Assembly (NCBI GenBank): GCA_023627715.1
Contig: JAMAHW010000024.1
Span: 1-64,000 of the forward strand
DNA length: 64,000 bases
Source: Periconia sp. R9002
Taxonomy: Eukaryota > Ascomycota > Dothideomycetes > Pleosporales > Periconiaceae
Direction of reading: 5' to 3'
Below are positions 48,631 to 62,214 of the stretch, piece by piece. How positions within the stretch are numbered: position 1 is the first letter of the stretch; the number at the start of each line of letters is the position of its first letter. A program made the translations under genes and the position numbers. A model generated the notes under the pieces. The model did no database searches. It was not told where the DNA came from and worked only from the letters and a program-made list of their open reading frames with translations.

Positions 48631-50327
48631 ATGAAGAAAGACTCACACCCCATGGATGGTCTTGTCGACCTGGGAATCCTCGACAAAATCCGGATCCCAC
48701 TTCTCGAAAGCAACGAGAAGGGAGACCAAGAGCTGGGCAACTGGCTGTCGTCCAACTACCTCAACAAGGGCCCGCAGCCAGCAAAAGCAACATCACCCAT
48801 CAAGAATTGCGGAAATTTCCGCCGCATCGATGAGGCGTTCAAGAGGGTGCGCTTGCTAACGGGCAGAGCGCAAGATGAGTGGCCGATGTGGAGCCCAACC
48901 TTCAAGCAAAATGCGGCTGCCTCGCGCAGGTTCGTTGATGACGAATATGAACATTCCAAATCTACCCGCTCCGTCAAGCCTGTCTGTGAAAAGGCAGTCA
49001 CAGAGGACCGGGCATCTCAGAATGTCGCGAAAGGTATGATCTCCTGGTCTTGACTGCACAAATAGTGACTAACATGAAACATAGATGCTGCAACTGTGCA
49101 GGCCCCAAAGAATACTCCAGTTTCTCTTTCAACGGGCGGTCAGTCAGATTGTGCTAGCTCACAATTGTACACCACCGTTGAGTCATTGGAGAATGATGCA
49201 ATTGAACAATGTAAGTCAAGCGACACGCTGCACCCGGAACAACAACAGAGTAGCAACGGGACCAGCAACGGCAAGTGTGCCTCTTAACAAAACCTTTCCA
49301 TAGAGTAAGCAACTAACAAAAAACAGTTATCCGTGCACACCCGGAGCTGGCTGTGTGCGCCAATCCTATCACCACCAATCTGGATAGGTTACCGACCAAT
49401 TGCAAGAAAAACAATAAACGCAAACGTGAAGTTGTGAGAAATTCCAGCAGAGGGGGTTCTAATTCTGGCCCGTCCTCTAAACGTCAGAAAGCGAACATAT
49501 CAGCCGCATCCGGAGCAGACGCTTCTACATCTACGACGACCCGACAGCCTGTTAACCAAGGCAAAAAAGGCGGCCAGGTCACGACCGGAGTCGCTACCGC
49601 TGAAAAACGCATGACCCGTGCCGCGGCAAAGAAATCTAAGGCTACTGAGGTCAATACCAATGAAGATACACAGGCGGGCCAAGAGTCACAGCTTGCAGCA
49701 CACGATGCCCGGATTCATAATAAAGAACCTACACGGAGTGAGCTCGAGGATGTGCAAATGGAAAACGCAGACGACGTTCAAGATGCAACCCAGAATATTG
49801 CTCCACAGGAGGCTCACACAGACAGTGTTGAATCGACGCTCCCTCTCGATGAAACGCGCCCGGCAGATGGCGAGGACGTCCATGCTTCGCTGTCCGCACC
49901 GGCACCCATCATCACCGACCATGAGAAAGAGGTAGTAGAAGAAGGTCTTAACCTCACGTGTTTCAAAGAGCGCCAGACTCCATCTGTAGGAGACTCCGCG
50001 GTGTTTGGCCTCACCACAGACTCGGAGGCTAGTTCCACTCAGGACCCCCGAGACATCGATAACGCATGCCCAAAGAATACCGAAGAAACGACTTCCACCG
50101 GCGTCGCTTCTCCTTCTCCAGAGGCTACAGGGGATAAGTCAGCCACCGTCAGCTTCTTTGCGCGGGTCGCAACAGCACAAGGCCCCCTCCATATTCAGTT
50201 TAGCCAGGACAGACTGGCCGATGTTCAGATTCTGTCCAATTACCTTCAAGAGTATGCCGAGTGGAAGCAGAACAGCAGCAGCAACATCTCATTCGACGAC
50301 TGGTACCTAGTCCGCACAATGGTGTAG
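48631..50327 (+). CDS. disordered, probably nuclear protein
   Basis: Three exons, 48631-49033, 49085-49210, 49327-50327, giving 509 residues. The N-terminus (MDGLVDLGILDKIRIPLLE, QELGNWLSSNYLNKG) and C-terminus (ATVSFFARVATAQGPLHIQF, LSNYLQEYAEWKQ, SFDDWYLVRTMV) look folded and conserved. The long middle is disordered, with basic patches (KKNNKRKREVV, RAAAKKSK) likely to be nuclear localisation signals, then acidic Ser/Thr-rich sequence. The second intron uses GTAAGTCAAG and AAAAAACAG; the alternative of reading through to the stop at 49287 would remove most of the protein. No named domain. The strong TATA promoter suggests regulated or high expression. Confidence 0.6.
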
Positions 50328-51337
50328 GCTTGACCTCTTGCAGCCGTTGTTCTCTCGATCGGCTCATCGACCCTGTTCATTTTCCTATCTCGATAGTGTC
50401 TTGTTTCATTGATTAGACACAATGCCGGTCACACCATATTGAAGTACCGGTTTTGGTTTTCATAGCACACGGAGTACGGTCTACTATTTTGGTTTTTCGG
50501 GAGACACCATACATTCTGACACAGCATCTACGGCTTTAAGAGTTGCATATGACATTGGAATGTTCGTCACTGGTTTATAGCAAGATTATCCTCCGTAGAG
50601 ATACCGGAGTGTTTCCTTCTTACATGGTCTGCTGGAAGGAAAAACAGGTTTTTTCTTTGATTGCACATGGGTTTGACGTATTTACATTGACGGAACGGTG
50701 AACATGGGCGTTTGATAAGCAGCCCGGAAGAACTCCATGATATCCTAGGTCGAAGTGCATTAGATATTGCATCATTCAATTGAATAGATTACTCTTTCAT
50801 GTCAGGTTACGAACACTGTGATTGTGTGATGTCAAAAGTAATAGATGTGTTTGTTACATCTGAATGACTGTGAAGGCCTACATAGAATACAGTGAGTACT
50901 ACAAGCTGATTTATGTTCTCCTCAAGCTGCAGAATTAACGCAGACATGCTGTCACTGCTACACGAGACATTTTTGGATCATATCACAGCTCTCTTGAAGC
51001 TATACAACAGGGGAGGGGGGGAGGGTTCTAGCACGAAGTATCGTGACCTAAAGATTTTCGAAGCGTTTCCCATCACAAAGAGATTTCTTCCTATATGTCA
51101 CACCGGGAAGCATAATCACAGTTTCAGGATATTCAAGAATTTAAGCGTAGCTCGTAATATGTGCGCGCTTCTAGATATTTCAAGACTGCATAAGGAGCAA
51201 CGACTGCTCTCATTGGCCCATTGGCCTCCCAAAATCGTGGACGCATCGAACCGCCAACCAGGCCGGTAGCGAAATATGTACCCACGCACCGGGACACCGG
51301 GTATGGCATTTGATTTCCTGCGTCTCTCCTTGGTCTT
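50328..51337. other. intergenic, no gene seen
   Basis: Short frames only; one plus-strand frame at 50913-51269 has a G run and no features. Left part is AT-rich 3' flank. Confidence 0.35.
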
Positions 51338-51590
51338 TCAACTCTGACTACCGAAACGTCGAGTAAATAGTTTGGGCTGTGAGGACGCTCTCTCGTACCC
51401 GTGATTCGAAACACGAGTCCGTCTCCAGCCCCTTTCCTCCACATACTGGCTACGAACATAGCTGAGCGCGAAGATCGGGAAAATTGCAACCATAAATAAC
51501 AGCAGTACGAGTATTTCGAGTTTTGGTGGCGGCAACGTTGTCGCGCCACTCTTTCAAGCCTTCAATCGATTTTTGCCAGCTAGCGGTGGA
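51338..51590 (-). pseudogene. small membrane protein, apparently frameshifted
   Basis: Two adjacent frames on the minus strand each look coding. The upstream one reads WQKSIEGLKEWRDN (51575-51535) and the downstream one LPPPKLEILVLLLFMVAI..FALSYVRSQYVEERGW to a TGA at 51340-51338. They abut at 51533 and a single extra base separates the frames; no intron fits between them. Together they would make a short protein with one membrane helix. No ATG precedes the first part before an in-frame stop. Either a decayed gene or a very unusual intron. Confidence 0.35.
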
Positions 51591-52323
51591 CTTGTACGCG
51601 AAGAGGTTATATTATCCAGGTGCCCATGCAGCTATCCAATCACTTCAAGGGGTGCGGCCGCAACTTTGCGCGAGCCGTCTCGCTTGAATGCAATGCCCTA
51701 ACGACGTGGCTGGGTATGAAGAGTCTGCTGAATTCGTAAAGAAATGCTTGTACATCGACCATACCGTTAACGAGGCGTTGGCTGGCTGTCTATAGTGGTC
51801 TAGAGTCTGGTGGTGAGCGTTGGCGTGTATCTCTTCGGTGATTTCGGCTGTCGTCCTTCTGTGATGGCGCCCACCACCACTTTCGAACTTCGAAGAGCAA
51901 ATCTCTCAATCTAAGTTGATGCTCGGCATGAGGAGACCACCAAATCGTCCCATATCCGCTAAGGAAAACTGAAAAACTCGCCTAATTTGATCAGAATTAT
52001 CAAACTAGGTAGTAAGCAAGGTAGGCAATTGTGCGCGAACTCCTATCATACGGAAAATTCGTTCGTCCTACTAGGAAAGGCAAGTACCCAGGGGTTTCGC
52101 GTGCGTTTGTTAGTTAATTTCCGCGTTCAAGCACTAGGTGAAAGGCAGTAGAGACCGGTAGATTAATAGTCCTGTCCTGTACCACCCAGTTCGCCACGCG
52201 AGCAGCCCCTACTTGGAAATTCGATCTGCGCATACCGTGCTTCAGTCCCCGGGTTGATTTCGCACTTCTTTCTCCCCTAGATTGCGGAATTTCACACCAG
52301 AAATCCAGTCGAAACAGAAGGAA
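51591..52323. other. intergenic upstream of esterase
   Basis: No frame with coding features. It should contain the esterase promoter; no TATA box is obvious. Confidence 0.4.
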
Positions 52324-54374
<2,051 letters not shown>

Positions 54375-55949
54375 AGACTTCATTCTATAAGTATTCCTTT
54401 CACTCACATGTAATGATAATCGATATTGGTCTGTCAGGACTGGAAACCCCATGACGATGCACATCACTTGAATGCCAAGCATTTGCATATACATTGATAC
54501 TAACATTAACTTGAACAATGAACGCGCTGAACAATCAAACCCCACCGAAACATACCCACAAACAGAAAAGCACAACTGCAAAGGTCACTAACCAACTAAA
54601 GGGGAACAATATCCCATGTCCAAATAGCCACTGCCTAATCTCCAATCCTCCCCCAGAAACACACAACACACCAAACATCAACACCACCCCCTCCCTCCCA
54701 ACAAAAAACAAAAAAAACAAAACAATCACAACAATCACAACCTCTCCCTACGACCGAGTTCTTCCGCGGCATCAAACACCCCCTTTAGGCGCACGTCCGA
54801 TGCTCTCATCCACCAGATGCGACATTGAAATACCCTACCAATCACAACCCCCGGGCATCGCTTACCCCAGCACCGCACCTTTTCCCCTCCGCGGAACGGG
54901 AGCACCGGTCGCGAGCCCTTGCGTTGCACACAATCAAACCGTCGGCTGCGGGTCTAGAATTGCTACCTACCTACTGTAGTTGGAGAGGTGTTTGCCCCCT
55001 ATGCAACGGGGGGGGGACGCGCAATTTATCTGGGGGGGTTGATATTGCTTTATGCGGATGCATGGGGGTTTCGCTCGTTTGCTGGTCTTGAGTTGGGTAT
55101 GGGGAGGTGAGTTTGGCGCCGGTGTGTGTGGGGGAGCTTTTGGGATGGATATAGAGGTAGGTAGGTGGCTTGGAGAGAGTTTTTCGATTTTCGCGGGTGA
55201 TGGTTTTCGAGAGGAAGAGTAGAGATACGGTAGGGTGTGAAGGAAGGGATCGATGCAAGGGTTAGTGAGGGTGATCAGCGGGCTGGCTTGGCTGTCTATG
55301 ATGCGCTGGCACGGACGGACGAGTCTCTCCGAGGGAGCGGGAAAGCGGCTGAAGGAGCCGTGTGACGACCCTGCACGCGCCGATGAAGCTGAGATGGGTG
55401 TGCGAGGTTAGGTTTTGGTTTCGGTAGGTGGTCTTGTTTGCCGGCTACGGGAGGAAATGGAGCAGAAAAGTTGGAGATATTTATCGAGGGGAGTTCAATG
55501 TGTCTGTGTGGGTATTTTTTTGGGGCAGTTTGTGATGAGTATTTGGGAAGTTGTGTGCATCAATGATGATTAAGAACGCAGTCTCTAGTTATTTGCCAAC
55601 AGATTCATAGATCATGGATTACCATGATCAACGACGCGATTCCGACTCATACAATCCCATTATTCAACAAACCTCACTAAAGCAATAAATATATGTAGCA
55701 GAAAGCACGAGAGTCCCCGGTGCGCCGATTACCTTTTCCCACGAAAATACCCAGATCCCATTAAATGCCGGTCCAACCTGCCGAGACTGGCTTGTCATGA
55801 TGATATCCTGTTGTGTCCCAAAGCGCCATTTCCTTACCTTACCATAGGTCCTTTTGGGTATCGCAATGCATTAGAAAATCCCGAAACAAAAAAAAAATAC
55901 AAGAAAACAATGTCATGATCGTAAACGAGCGTCGTGAACTCATACCACA
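54375..55949. other. intergenic between convergent genes
   Basis: Plus strand is very A/C-rich at 54530-54760 and G-rich at 55005-55200, which produces long but meaningless frames. Contains the 3' ends of the esterase and the rhodopsin-domain gene. No gene seen. Confidence 0.45.
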
Positions 55950-57406
55950 TCACTTCTGCCTCCTGACTTCCCACACGTTCTTCTTCATACCTTCTGCGGC
56001 CTTCGGCTTAGGGGGCGGAACAACGGCACTGGTTGTAGGGTGTAGGTTTTCCCCGTGGGTGCTGCTCTCGCTCGGCGCTTCATGCACACTGATTGTGTGC
56101 ACTTTTTCGACTTTACCGAAGAATCGCGCTCGTTCGGGATTCTCAGCACGTTCTTGCATCCCATCGTTCCATGCGTTTTCCTCGTCTCCGATAATGGTAC
56201 GGGCCTGGCTGTCTTCGTGGCTTTGGGAGACGTTGCTGAGGCCAAGAGAGCGCGCAATGCGGTTTCGTCGTGATGCGCCAGAGCCAGGTGTCGCGGTCGA
56301 CGAGGGTTGTGTTTTGAAATGGAAGGAATCGGTCAAAATTCGGCGTCGTTTGCGCCACATGTGGAAGATAATGGGTAGGTTCGCGCACAAGAGTCCCCCG
56401 AGCGGTTCGAAAGCGGAGTATGCGCCCAGTGGCACATAGTACCAGGTGAAGTCTGGGTTTCCGTGGCCGAGGACGACGGTGAGACGGACGGAGGAAACAA
56501 CACAGGTTCTGCGCGGAAAAGGTTAGAATGAGGATTATCGTGAAGCAATATAAGGAAGTGGGTGTTACTCACGCAAGACCGATAGAGAAGATGAAGCAGA
56601 GGAGAACCTTCCTCTTGGTTTGCATGCGTAGGTGCCAGATGACTGGCCAAGGCATCAAGAAAATCCAAATATCCGTGATCAGATTAGATATATTGGTGAA
56701 CTAGAGTGCTAGGTCAGTTGCCATGCCTATAGTTTTCCCTTAAAGAGTTACTTACGTAGGTAAATGTGACCAACTCCAGGCAGTTCCCCTTAACCGTAGC
56801 ATCCCAGAACGCCTCGATCGGACGGCATGCTAGAGCCAAAGTCACAGTGATCCCGATTCCCCAGGCGACGACGAAGGTTGCCGTTGCAATTACGACTTTC
56901 CGGAACACAGGAACAGCAAAGATGCGGTGATAGAATGCGAGGATACTGAGCTTAACCATGACCAAAGCAATATCGTAGAAGTGACTGAATACATAGTCGC
57001 CCTGAGAATCATGTTTAGATGCTATACGTCGAGTCTCTCGGTAGATTCGTACCTTTCGCACCATCATCAAATCATGAGGTTGAACTGCATTGACATGTCT
57101 TCCCATGCCGTGGGGTGGACCGTACCCCAAACCGCTTGCGCATTGTCCAACAAGACATATCTATGAAGAAAATGAGCTCTTTGTCCAGAAAAGCTGTTTA
57201 TGAAGCGCGCATACCGTCGCAGTGATTATAAGCCAGTCATCCAGCGTCACTCCGTTTCGACTGGCTGTCTTCGCCCATACTCGCAGAGCAGTGCTGAGAG
57301 TCGCGAGCGCTATGGGAATGCTGTAGACCCAATGTATTTCATGAACTCTCGAGTCGTTCCTGTGCGCTTCCAAATATGCCAGCTGTTCAGGCGTGAAGGC
57401 CGACAT
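55950..57406 (-). CDS. rhodopsin-domain integral membrane protein (Pth11-like)
   Basis: Five exons, 57406-57215, 57160-57053, 57001-56756, 56700-56573, 56508-55950, giving 410 residues. Seven hydrophobic segments are visible: the first in VYSIPIALATLSTALRVW, later ones in IALVMVKLSILAFYHRIF, VVIATATFVVAWGIGITVTLAL, NLITDIWIFLMPWPVIW, VLLCFIFSIGLATCVVSSVRL and YVPLGAYSAFEPLGGLLCANLPIIF. CRPIEAFWD and the DIWIFLMPWP helix are typical of the fungal rhodopsin domain found in Pth11-related proteins. The tail of about 130 residues is hydrophilic and probably cytosolic. There is no CFEM domain at the N-terminus. Possible sensor or receptor role is inferred from the family; ligands are unknown. Confidence 0.85.
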
Positions 57407-57916
57407 GGCTCATGCCGAGATGGTCTCAGTCCGTCGAAGGAGATGGAGTGGGCTTAGTGGGCTCGTAGCCAAGTGGCGCTGGTTAGGGCTAAGCACTAAC
57501 TAACAGCAGTTCACATATCGGTGCAAGAATGAGATGGTGGAGAGGGGCGCTTCAAGAAGGATCGATAAGCAAGCCCAGGGTGCAGCGGTGTGGCAGCAAT
57601 ACCCATGGCGTGATGCGCAGTTATTAATAAATGCTGACGATAAGTAGGTAGGTAAATAACGCCGCGGAATGAACACAATGGAGGGACGGATGAATTCTAG
57701 TGGTAGTGAGCGATCAACGCATTGAAGACGACATGGCTGCTTGCCCAGCTGCATGCATAGCGAACCGGGGATCCCTCCTGAAATAGCATGCTGGTTGGAC
57801 CTTTCCGGACCAGATGGGGCCGGCACTTGCTGTTGTGCCACTGTGTCGCTCGTATTTACTGGTCTAGCCAGAGTCATTGAATAATTGCTGTAAAAGGTAG
57901 AGTCAGCTCATTCCAG
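57407..57916. other. intergenic, promoter of the rhodopsin-domain gene
   Basis: A minus-strand frame at 57877-57500 is Cys/Pro-rich without pattern. No supportable gene. Confidence 0.4.
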
Positions 57917-58414
57917 ATGGTTTGCAAAACCGCCCTACCTGACTATGAGTTAACAAATCGGGTGAAAGGTTTTGGTGAAGACGGCTGCGCAAAATTGGGT
58001 GCTCCCACAATGTCATTGGTAGACGGCGATAAACACCCGCCTCGTCCCGTTCCGACTGTCCGCCCAAAGTTTAAAGTTCGTGTCATATGCATTAGACTTC
58101 TCGTGTGCATTTAGTTAATTAAAGGAAATGATGAGTTGCTCGAGCGCTATCAATTCTACAACTTCAATGGGATCGAGAGCGCTGCACGTGAGCATTGGAA
58201 CTTCGTAGATCAGGACAAACTACCAAATCCGTACTGGCGTACGATTGTGAAGCCACAGTTCAACAGTGGCACTGGGAACTACTGCACGTCCTGTGTACCC
58301 CATGCCAATTTCCTGGATGCAAGGTCATATAAACTGTGGTGTTTAATGGGGTGTAAGAGCGCAGTATCGTACAGGGTCAACACGCTCAGAGGGCAAACTA
58401 CAGTAGTGTCGTGA
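57917..58414 (+). CDS. hypothetical 150-residue protein, two exons
   Basis: Exons 57917-58079 and 58125-58414 join in frame across a 45-nt intron (GTGTCA donor, AATTAAAG acceptor). The product reads LPDYELTNRVKGFGEDG, PPRPVPTVRPKFKVRNDELL, then RYQFYNFNGIESAAREHW and LPNPYWRTIVKPQFN, which looks like real protein, and ends in SYKLWCLMGCKSAV. No family recognised. It converges on another very small gene. Could be a fragment of a larger ancestor. Confidence 0.35.
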
Positions 58415-58470
58415 AATTTTCCTCCTGAAAAAGGTGAACGTCATCAAGAAGACGATTATCAGCACAAGGT

Positions 58471-58867
58471 CTAGTCCTTTGGAATTACCAACACCCTCGG
58501 TTCAGCTATGACTTCAAGTTCCATCTTGTATGGACGGCCGCTCACCTCAGCAGTGTCACTGAACCGCAAAGGTTGACACAACATGAGTAAGAATTAGCGC
58601 TTATCCTCACTTGACACGACTAGAAAAGTACCTGAATAATCCTGTATAGCGCTTGCATGTGTGCAGATCTACACATGATGCAACACGCAAACACAAGTCT
58701 TTCTTACCCAAATGGTGAGGGAATATGATTCGATTTGATCTAGTCGTAATTTCTCTATTTAGTAGTCGATGACGTACATCCAACCTTACGAATCGAACGG
58801 GGGTTCCACCGATATTCGTGATACGTAGATGTTGGTGGTTGACGTAAGAACATAGTTCTTCGTCCAT
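58471..58867 (-). CDS. mini-gene, three short exons, 65 residues
   Basis: Exons 58867-58790, 58752-58708 and 58545-58471, all phase 0, give 65 residues: it opens MDEELCSYVNHQHLRITN, continues GGTPVRF/KLRLDQIESYSLTIW and ends YKMELEVIAEPRVLVIPKD. The first donor is canonical GTAAGG with a CTACTAAAT branch site, the second GTAAGAAAG. The first intron is only 37 nt. The frame extends five codons upstream of the ATG to a TTTCTTTTAG acceptor, so a further 5' exon is possible. Not recognised. Confidence 0.33.
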
Positions 58868-58946
58868 AACTTCAACATCCAACTAAAAGAAACAAACCCC
58901 TAGCCATGCGCCACGAATTAAAAAGTAAAGCACGCGCCGATACATG

Positions 58947-59318
58947 TTACTCTTTCATCTCGCAACGCAAGAGTCCCTGGCACAAACTGACTGAAGACTG
59001 CTTCGCTTCTTCCTCCGTGACCTTTTCATATCCCGGCTGCTCATTCCACGATATCTTAGTGATCTTGGCCCAATGGGAATCGACTTTATCAGCATCGCTA
59101 GCCGTAATAGTGAGCGAAAATTGGACCTCCGACGACCAGCTCCTATAAAGATGTGCGACAGTGTTCCCCTGGGCGTCTGGCGTGTCGGTCTCGATCCCCC
59201 ATCTATCTTCCATTTCTTGAGGCATGAAGCCTTTTAATATCTTGCTGTAGTCGCTATGCGTAAGGTTACGGCCCCATTGTGCTGTTGCTGGGTTTTGGGT
59301 ATGTTTCAGTTCGACCAT
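58947..59318 (-). CDS. small conserved-looking fungal protein
   Basis: Intronless, 123 residues. The pattern W.RNLTHSDYSKILKGFMPQEMEDRW, then DAQGNTVAHLYRSWSSEVQF and WAKITKISWNEQ is one I associate with a family of short uncharacterised filamentous-fungal proteins that share LT..DY...LKGF, DRW and HLYRSWTG. No catalytic motif. Presumably cytosolic. The C-terminal 35 residues are less typical and may not be conserved. Function unknown. Confidence 0.6.
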   Translation of the reverse strand: MVELKHTQNPATAQWGRNLTHSDYSKILKGFMPQEMEDRWGIETDTPDAQGNTVAHLYRSWSSEVQFSLTITASDADKVDSHWAKITKISWNEQPGYEKVTEEEAKQSSVSLCQGLLRCEMKE

Positions 59319-60611
59319 GATGCAGTGTGCAGTAGAAAAAAGAAGAGTTTTGTGGGATCAGTCGAGTTGGGATGATGCTGAGGAATTGAGAAGATGGAAG
59401 GCGGTGCCTTGTATGTGGGGAGTTGTTGATCAACAGGGCCAGGGTGTAGGTTGGTGGTATTGCTCAGGAGGTACAAACGATGATAAAGACAACGGAAAAC
59501 AAGAATATCATCAATTCAAGATGCCACGTATTCGATAACAGTGGGGGCCATAAATAGTTGCGGCTAGCATTGAATCTCATTGCGCTACGATCGGTGAACA
59601 CTGAATGAACATTGTGATGGAGATCTTTCATGCCTTCGTACCTTTGTACAATGGTCAATTTGATTTCTCGTCCCTACACTTTTTAAAGGTGCATAGGTCG
59701 TATGCACGTCTGATAACCGACATCTTTAACGGTACATGCAGGATACCAAAATCGCACAGAAATGACATTGGATGGGGGTGATATTTCACCGCAAACACTA
59801 GTCCTACAAGTGTATGATAAGTCTCATTAAGTGACACGGCATATCAAGTAATGTCATCAATTGATACCCAGTGCGACCTACTCCACCCATCAACACCTGT
59901 TCTGCGGGCAAAATAAGCGTAGCCAGCCTAACTGCTCTCTCATGGTCGGTCCATTCAAGCGACCGTTAACTCTCATAATACGTTTTACCCCGCGGTTTTG
60001 TGGGGCATTCATCTAACTGTCATCGACGTCACCGTCGTGGACGCTAGTTCCAAAACGCTATGTAGCAATTGCATTCGATCAATACTTTACTTGGACAACA
60101 CATTTTTTTTGGATATAGCCCTGCCACTTGATCTGATTTTCTTCACTGTTTGTGTCTTTGATCGCTGCATTAGACAGCAGGGCAGGGTAGGCTATATAAG
60201 GAGCCATTTGCCCTCGTAGCACTTGAGGTAGCTAGTCAACCTATGCAAAGTTTCCATCTCATACCACAACTTATACATTTTACTAAAAAAGGTGCCAGAA
60301 GAATATGAATAGGGTGGAAGTGTTTATATATATTTGACTGTCGACTTTGTTATTACTGTACTAGACTCACCCACCTATTGGGAATTTCTATGCCCTTATT
60401 TGTGGTGATCTTAAATCACCCTTGGAAAAATTTGACCTGTCCTATGTCACCAAGAAATATTGATATTTTGAAAAAGTCATCACCGTGTGGATCAAAAAGT
60501 AGGAGGAAATGATGGATATATGACTTTGCATTAAAGTATGGCACAATCAACACTTACCAAAGGCATTCAACATGAAAAAGAGAAAGAGATGCTACAAGCG
60601 AGCGAGCTCAC
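59319..60611. other. intergenic, no gene seen
   Basis: AT-rich with short frames. A second exon of the kinase gene could lie at its right edge, since the kinase frame ends exactly on a strong donor (AG|GTAAGTGAGC near 60614). Confidence 0.35.
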
Positions 60612-61478
60612 TTACCTAGGCCCCTGAGTGGCGATCATCTCGACCAACTGGGAGATAGTTGGCCTATCAGTGGGAGCAATCTCCAAGCACGAACTCACCA
60701 AGCGCAGAAGAGCCCCACTGTACCTTTCGTGACCGACCCGCCACAGCTCTACCATGACGTCCGTGTCTGGAGGGATTAGTGTGTCGCCAACGATCATGCA
60801 GTAAATGACCAATCCGACTTGGTAGATGTCGGACCGGACCTCGAACGTTGGGCACTCTGGTGGGGAATACTCGGCATTCTGCCATTCGCAGACGAATGGG
60901 AGCGGGACGTCGGCCTCGGGGTTCTGTGCGAGGGTGTGGGCGTATTTCATCTGCGTGGAGAGTGTCGTGCTGCACCCGAAGTCACCCAGAATGACGCGGG
61001 GAAACGGGGCGAGAGGGGCATCGTCTAGGAAGACGTTAGCAGGGTTGATGTCCAAATGAAAGACTGGGTCCCAGTTGGGGCTCCCTGAGCCTTGTTGGCA
61101 GTGGCGAACTGCTTCGGCGAGTTGGCCGAAGACATACCAGATGGATTGCTCTGGTATAATAAGATCTTCTTCTTCGTGTTGACGAATGCTGTCCTCAAGA
61201 GTGCCTTGGTTACAGTACTCGAGCCACACGCTGCCTTTCGTGTCGTCCTCCTCCCCATCTTGGAGATGGTACCCAAGGATAGTTGTGATATTAGGCTGGC
61301 CGCGGAGTTGCAAAAGGATGTCGATCTCTTCTTGGGCGGGCCCATTCCAGATGTCATATAGCTTGAAACGCTTTTCGATTAGAAGACCACCAGTGTCTTC
61401 GTCGCGGACGAGGTAAATACCCTCATTGTTCTCCGAATCAACATCCAGCTTCTTGAGGACTGTAAGGTTAGATTCCAT
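60612..61478 (-). CDS. divergent protein kinase domain protein
   Basis: Single exon as read, 288 residues from ATG 61478. Kinase landmarks: a degenerate nucleotide loop (SENNEGIYLV), the probable ATP lysine in LLIEKRFKL, a helix-C glutamate in QEEIDILLQL, hinge SVWLEYCNQG, catalytic loop HLDINPANVFLDD (about 143-155), GDFGCST (about 163) and SPPECPTFEVRSDIYQVGLVIYCMI as the APE and F-helix region. The Asp and Asn of the catalytic loop are kept, but Arg of HRD is Leu and the usual Lys two residues after Asp is Asn, so activity is uncertain. The frame ends at GPR with TAA lying inside a GTAAGT donor, so a further short exon may exist. TATA-like ATATATATATA lies about 105 bp upstream. Confidence 0.78.
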   Translation of the reverse strand: MESNLTVLKKLDVDSENNEGIYLVRDEDTGGLLIEKRFKLYDIWNGPAQEEIDILLQLRGQPNITTILGYHLQDGEEDDTKGSVWLEYCNQGTLEDSIRQHEEEDLIIPEQSIWYVFGQLAEAVRHCQQGSGSPNWDPVFHLDINPANVFLDDAPLAPFPRVILGDFGCSTTLSTQMKYAHTLAQNPEADVPLPFVCEWQNAEYSPPECPTFEVRSDIYQVGLVIYCMIVGDTLIPPDTDVMVELWRVGHERYSGALLRLVSSCLEIAPTDRPTISQLVEMIATQGPR

Positions 61479-61583
61479 TTTGAGAGCTAATCCAGTTAGC
61501 AAATCGTTGTTAGGGGTTTGAATGTTGTATGTGTGGAAAGAAGAGGTGGGTTGCTGGATTGAGAAGATGAGCATCTTATGACA

Positions 61584-61595
61584 ATATATATATAC
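61584..61595 (-). promoter_or_regulatory. TATA element of the kinase gene
   Basis: Alternating TATATATATA run on the minus strand roughly 105-117 bp before the kinase start codon. Position and sequence fit a core promoter. Confidence 0.45.
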
Positions 61596-62214
61596 TTTGG
61601 AAATCCATTCACAATCGGTGTTATGTATATTCACAATGATTTTGAACTCATGCCATAAAGGTTAACAATAGCATTGTCCAAGAAATGAAGTCAAAGAAGC
61701 GAGTTCATTTCAGGGGGTCATTGTGCAGCTCTGAATGGGATGGAACGCAATTCATTCTAGAGTGATAACCGCCAACGATGAGTGCACGAAGGGCACAGAA
61801 AACATTAAAGAATTCACCAAATGTTATTAGACGTTGCTTGCCTACTGTACCAGATAAGAAGGCAATAGCTTGCTACCTAAAAAGATGATGCTTCCTCAAT
61901 CTATACCCTCTCTCGTCGGCCAATCCGCGACATTTTCTTACGCAAAATATGAAAACATTTCCCGTGAATCTGCGCTTCCCCCATCACGGTAGCCAAATTT
62001 GTGGAAGACTGTCAGTTGTTAGTTCGCGGTAAACACTCACCACTAAGCTCTGTTCATTATATTTTTCCCTCACATGACACACCCCCTACACCGACTCGTA
62101 ATCCCCGAACAACGCAAGCGGTGTAGCGTTGCTACCGGATACACTACCCATTCAACCAACCAACCATAGTAGACATGCTTACCAAAAGTCCCGTGCACGG
62201 TGTCTCTCGTGAGG
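61596..62214. other. intergenic, no gene seen
   Basis: AT-rich, with no frame over 60 codons that has coding features. Confidence 0.4.

Noticed and set aside
49085..49287. reading the second exon of the nuclear protein through to a stop
   Set aside because: The GTAAGT donor at 49211 and AACAG acceptor at 49326 join in frame to a 1-kb exon with coding character, so splicing is far more likely.
51395..51440. tRNA-like TTCGAATC T-loop on the minus strand
   Set aside because: Only about four stem pairs form, and no acceptor stem, D-arm or anticodon arm can be placed around it.
54518..54979. 153-codon plus-strand frame after the esterase
   Set aside because: Product is Asn/Thr/Pro/Lys low-complexity caused by an A/C-rich stretch; no motif and it lies in a 3' flank between convergent genes.
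57500..57877. 125-codon minus-strand frame
   Set aside because: Cys/Ser/Pro-rich without pattern and positioned in the promoter of the rhodopsin-domain gene.
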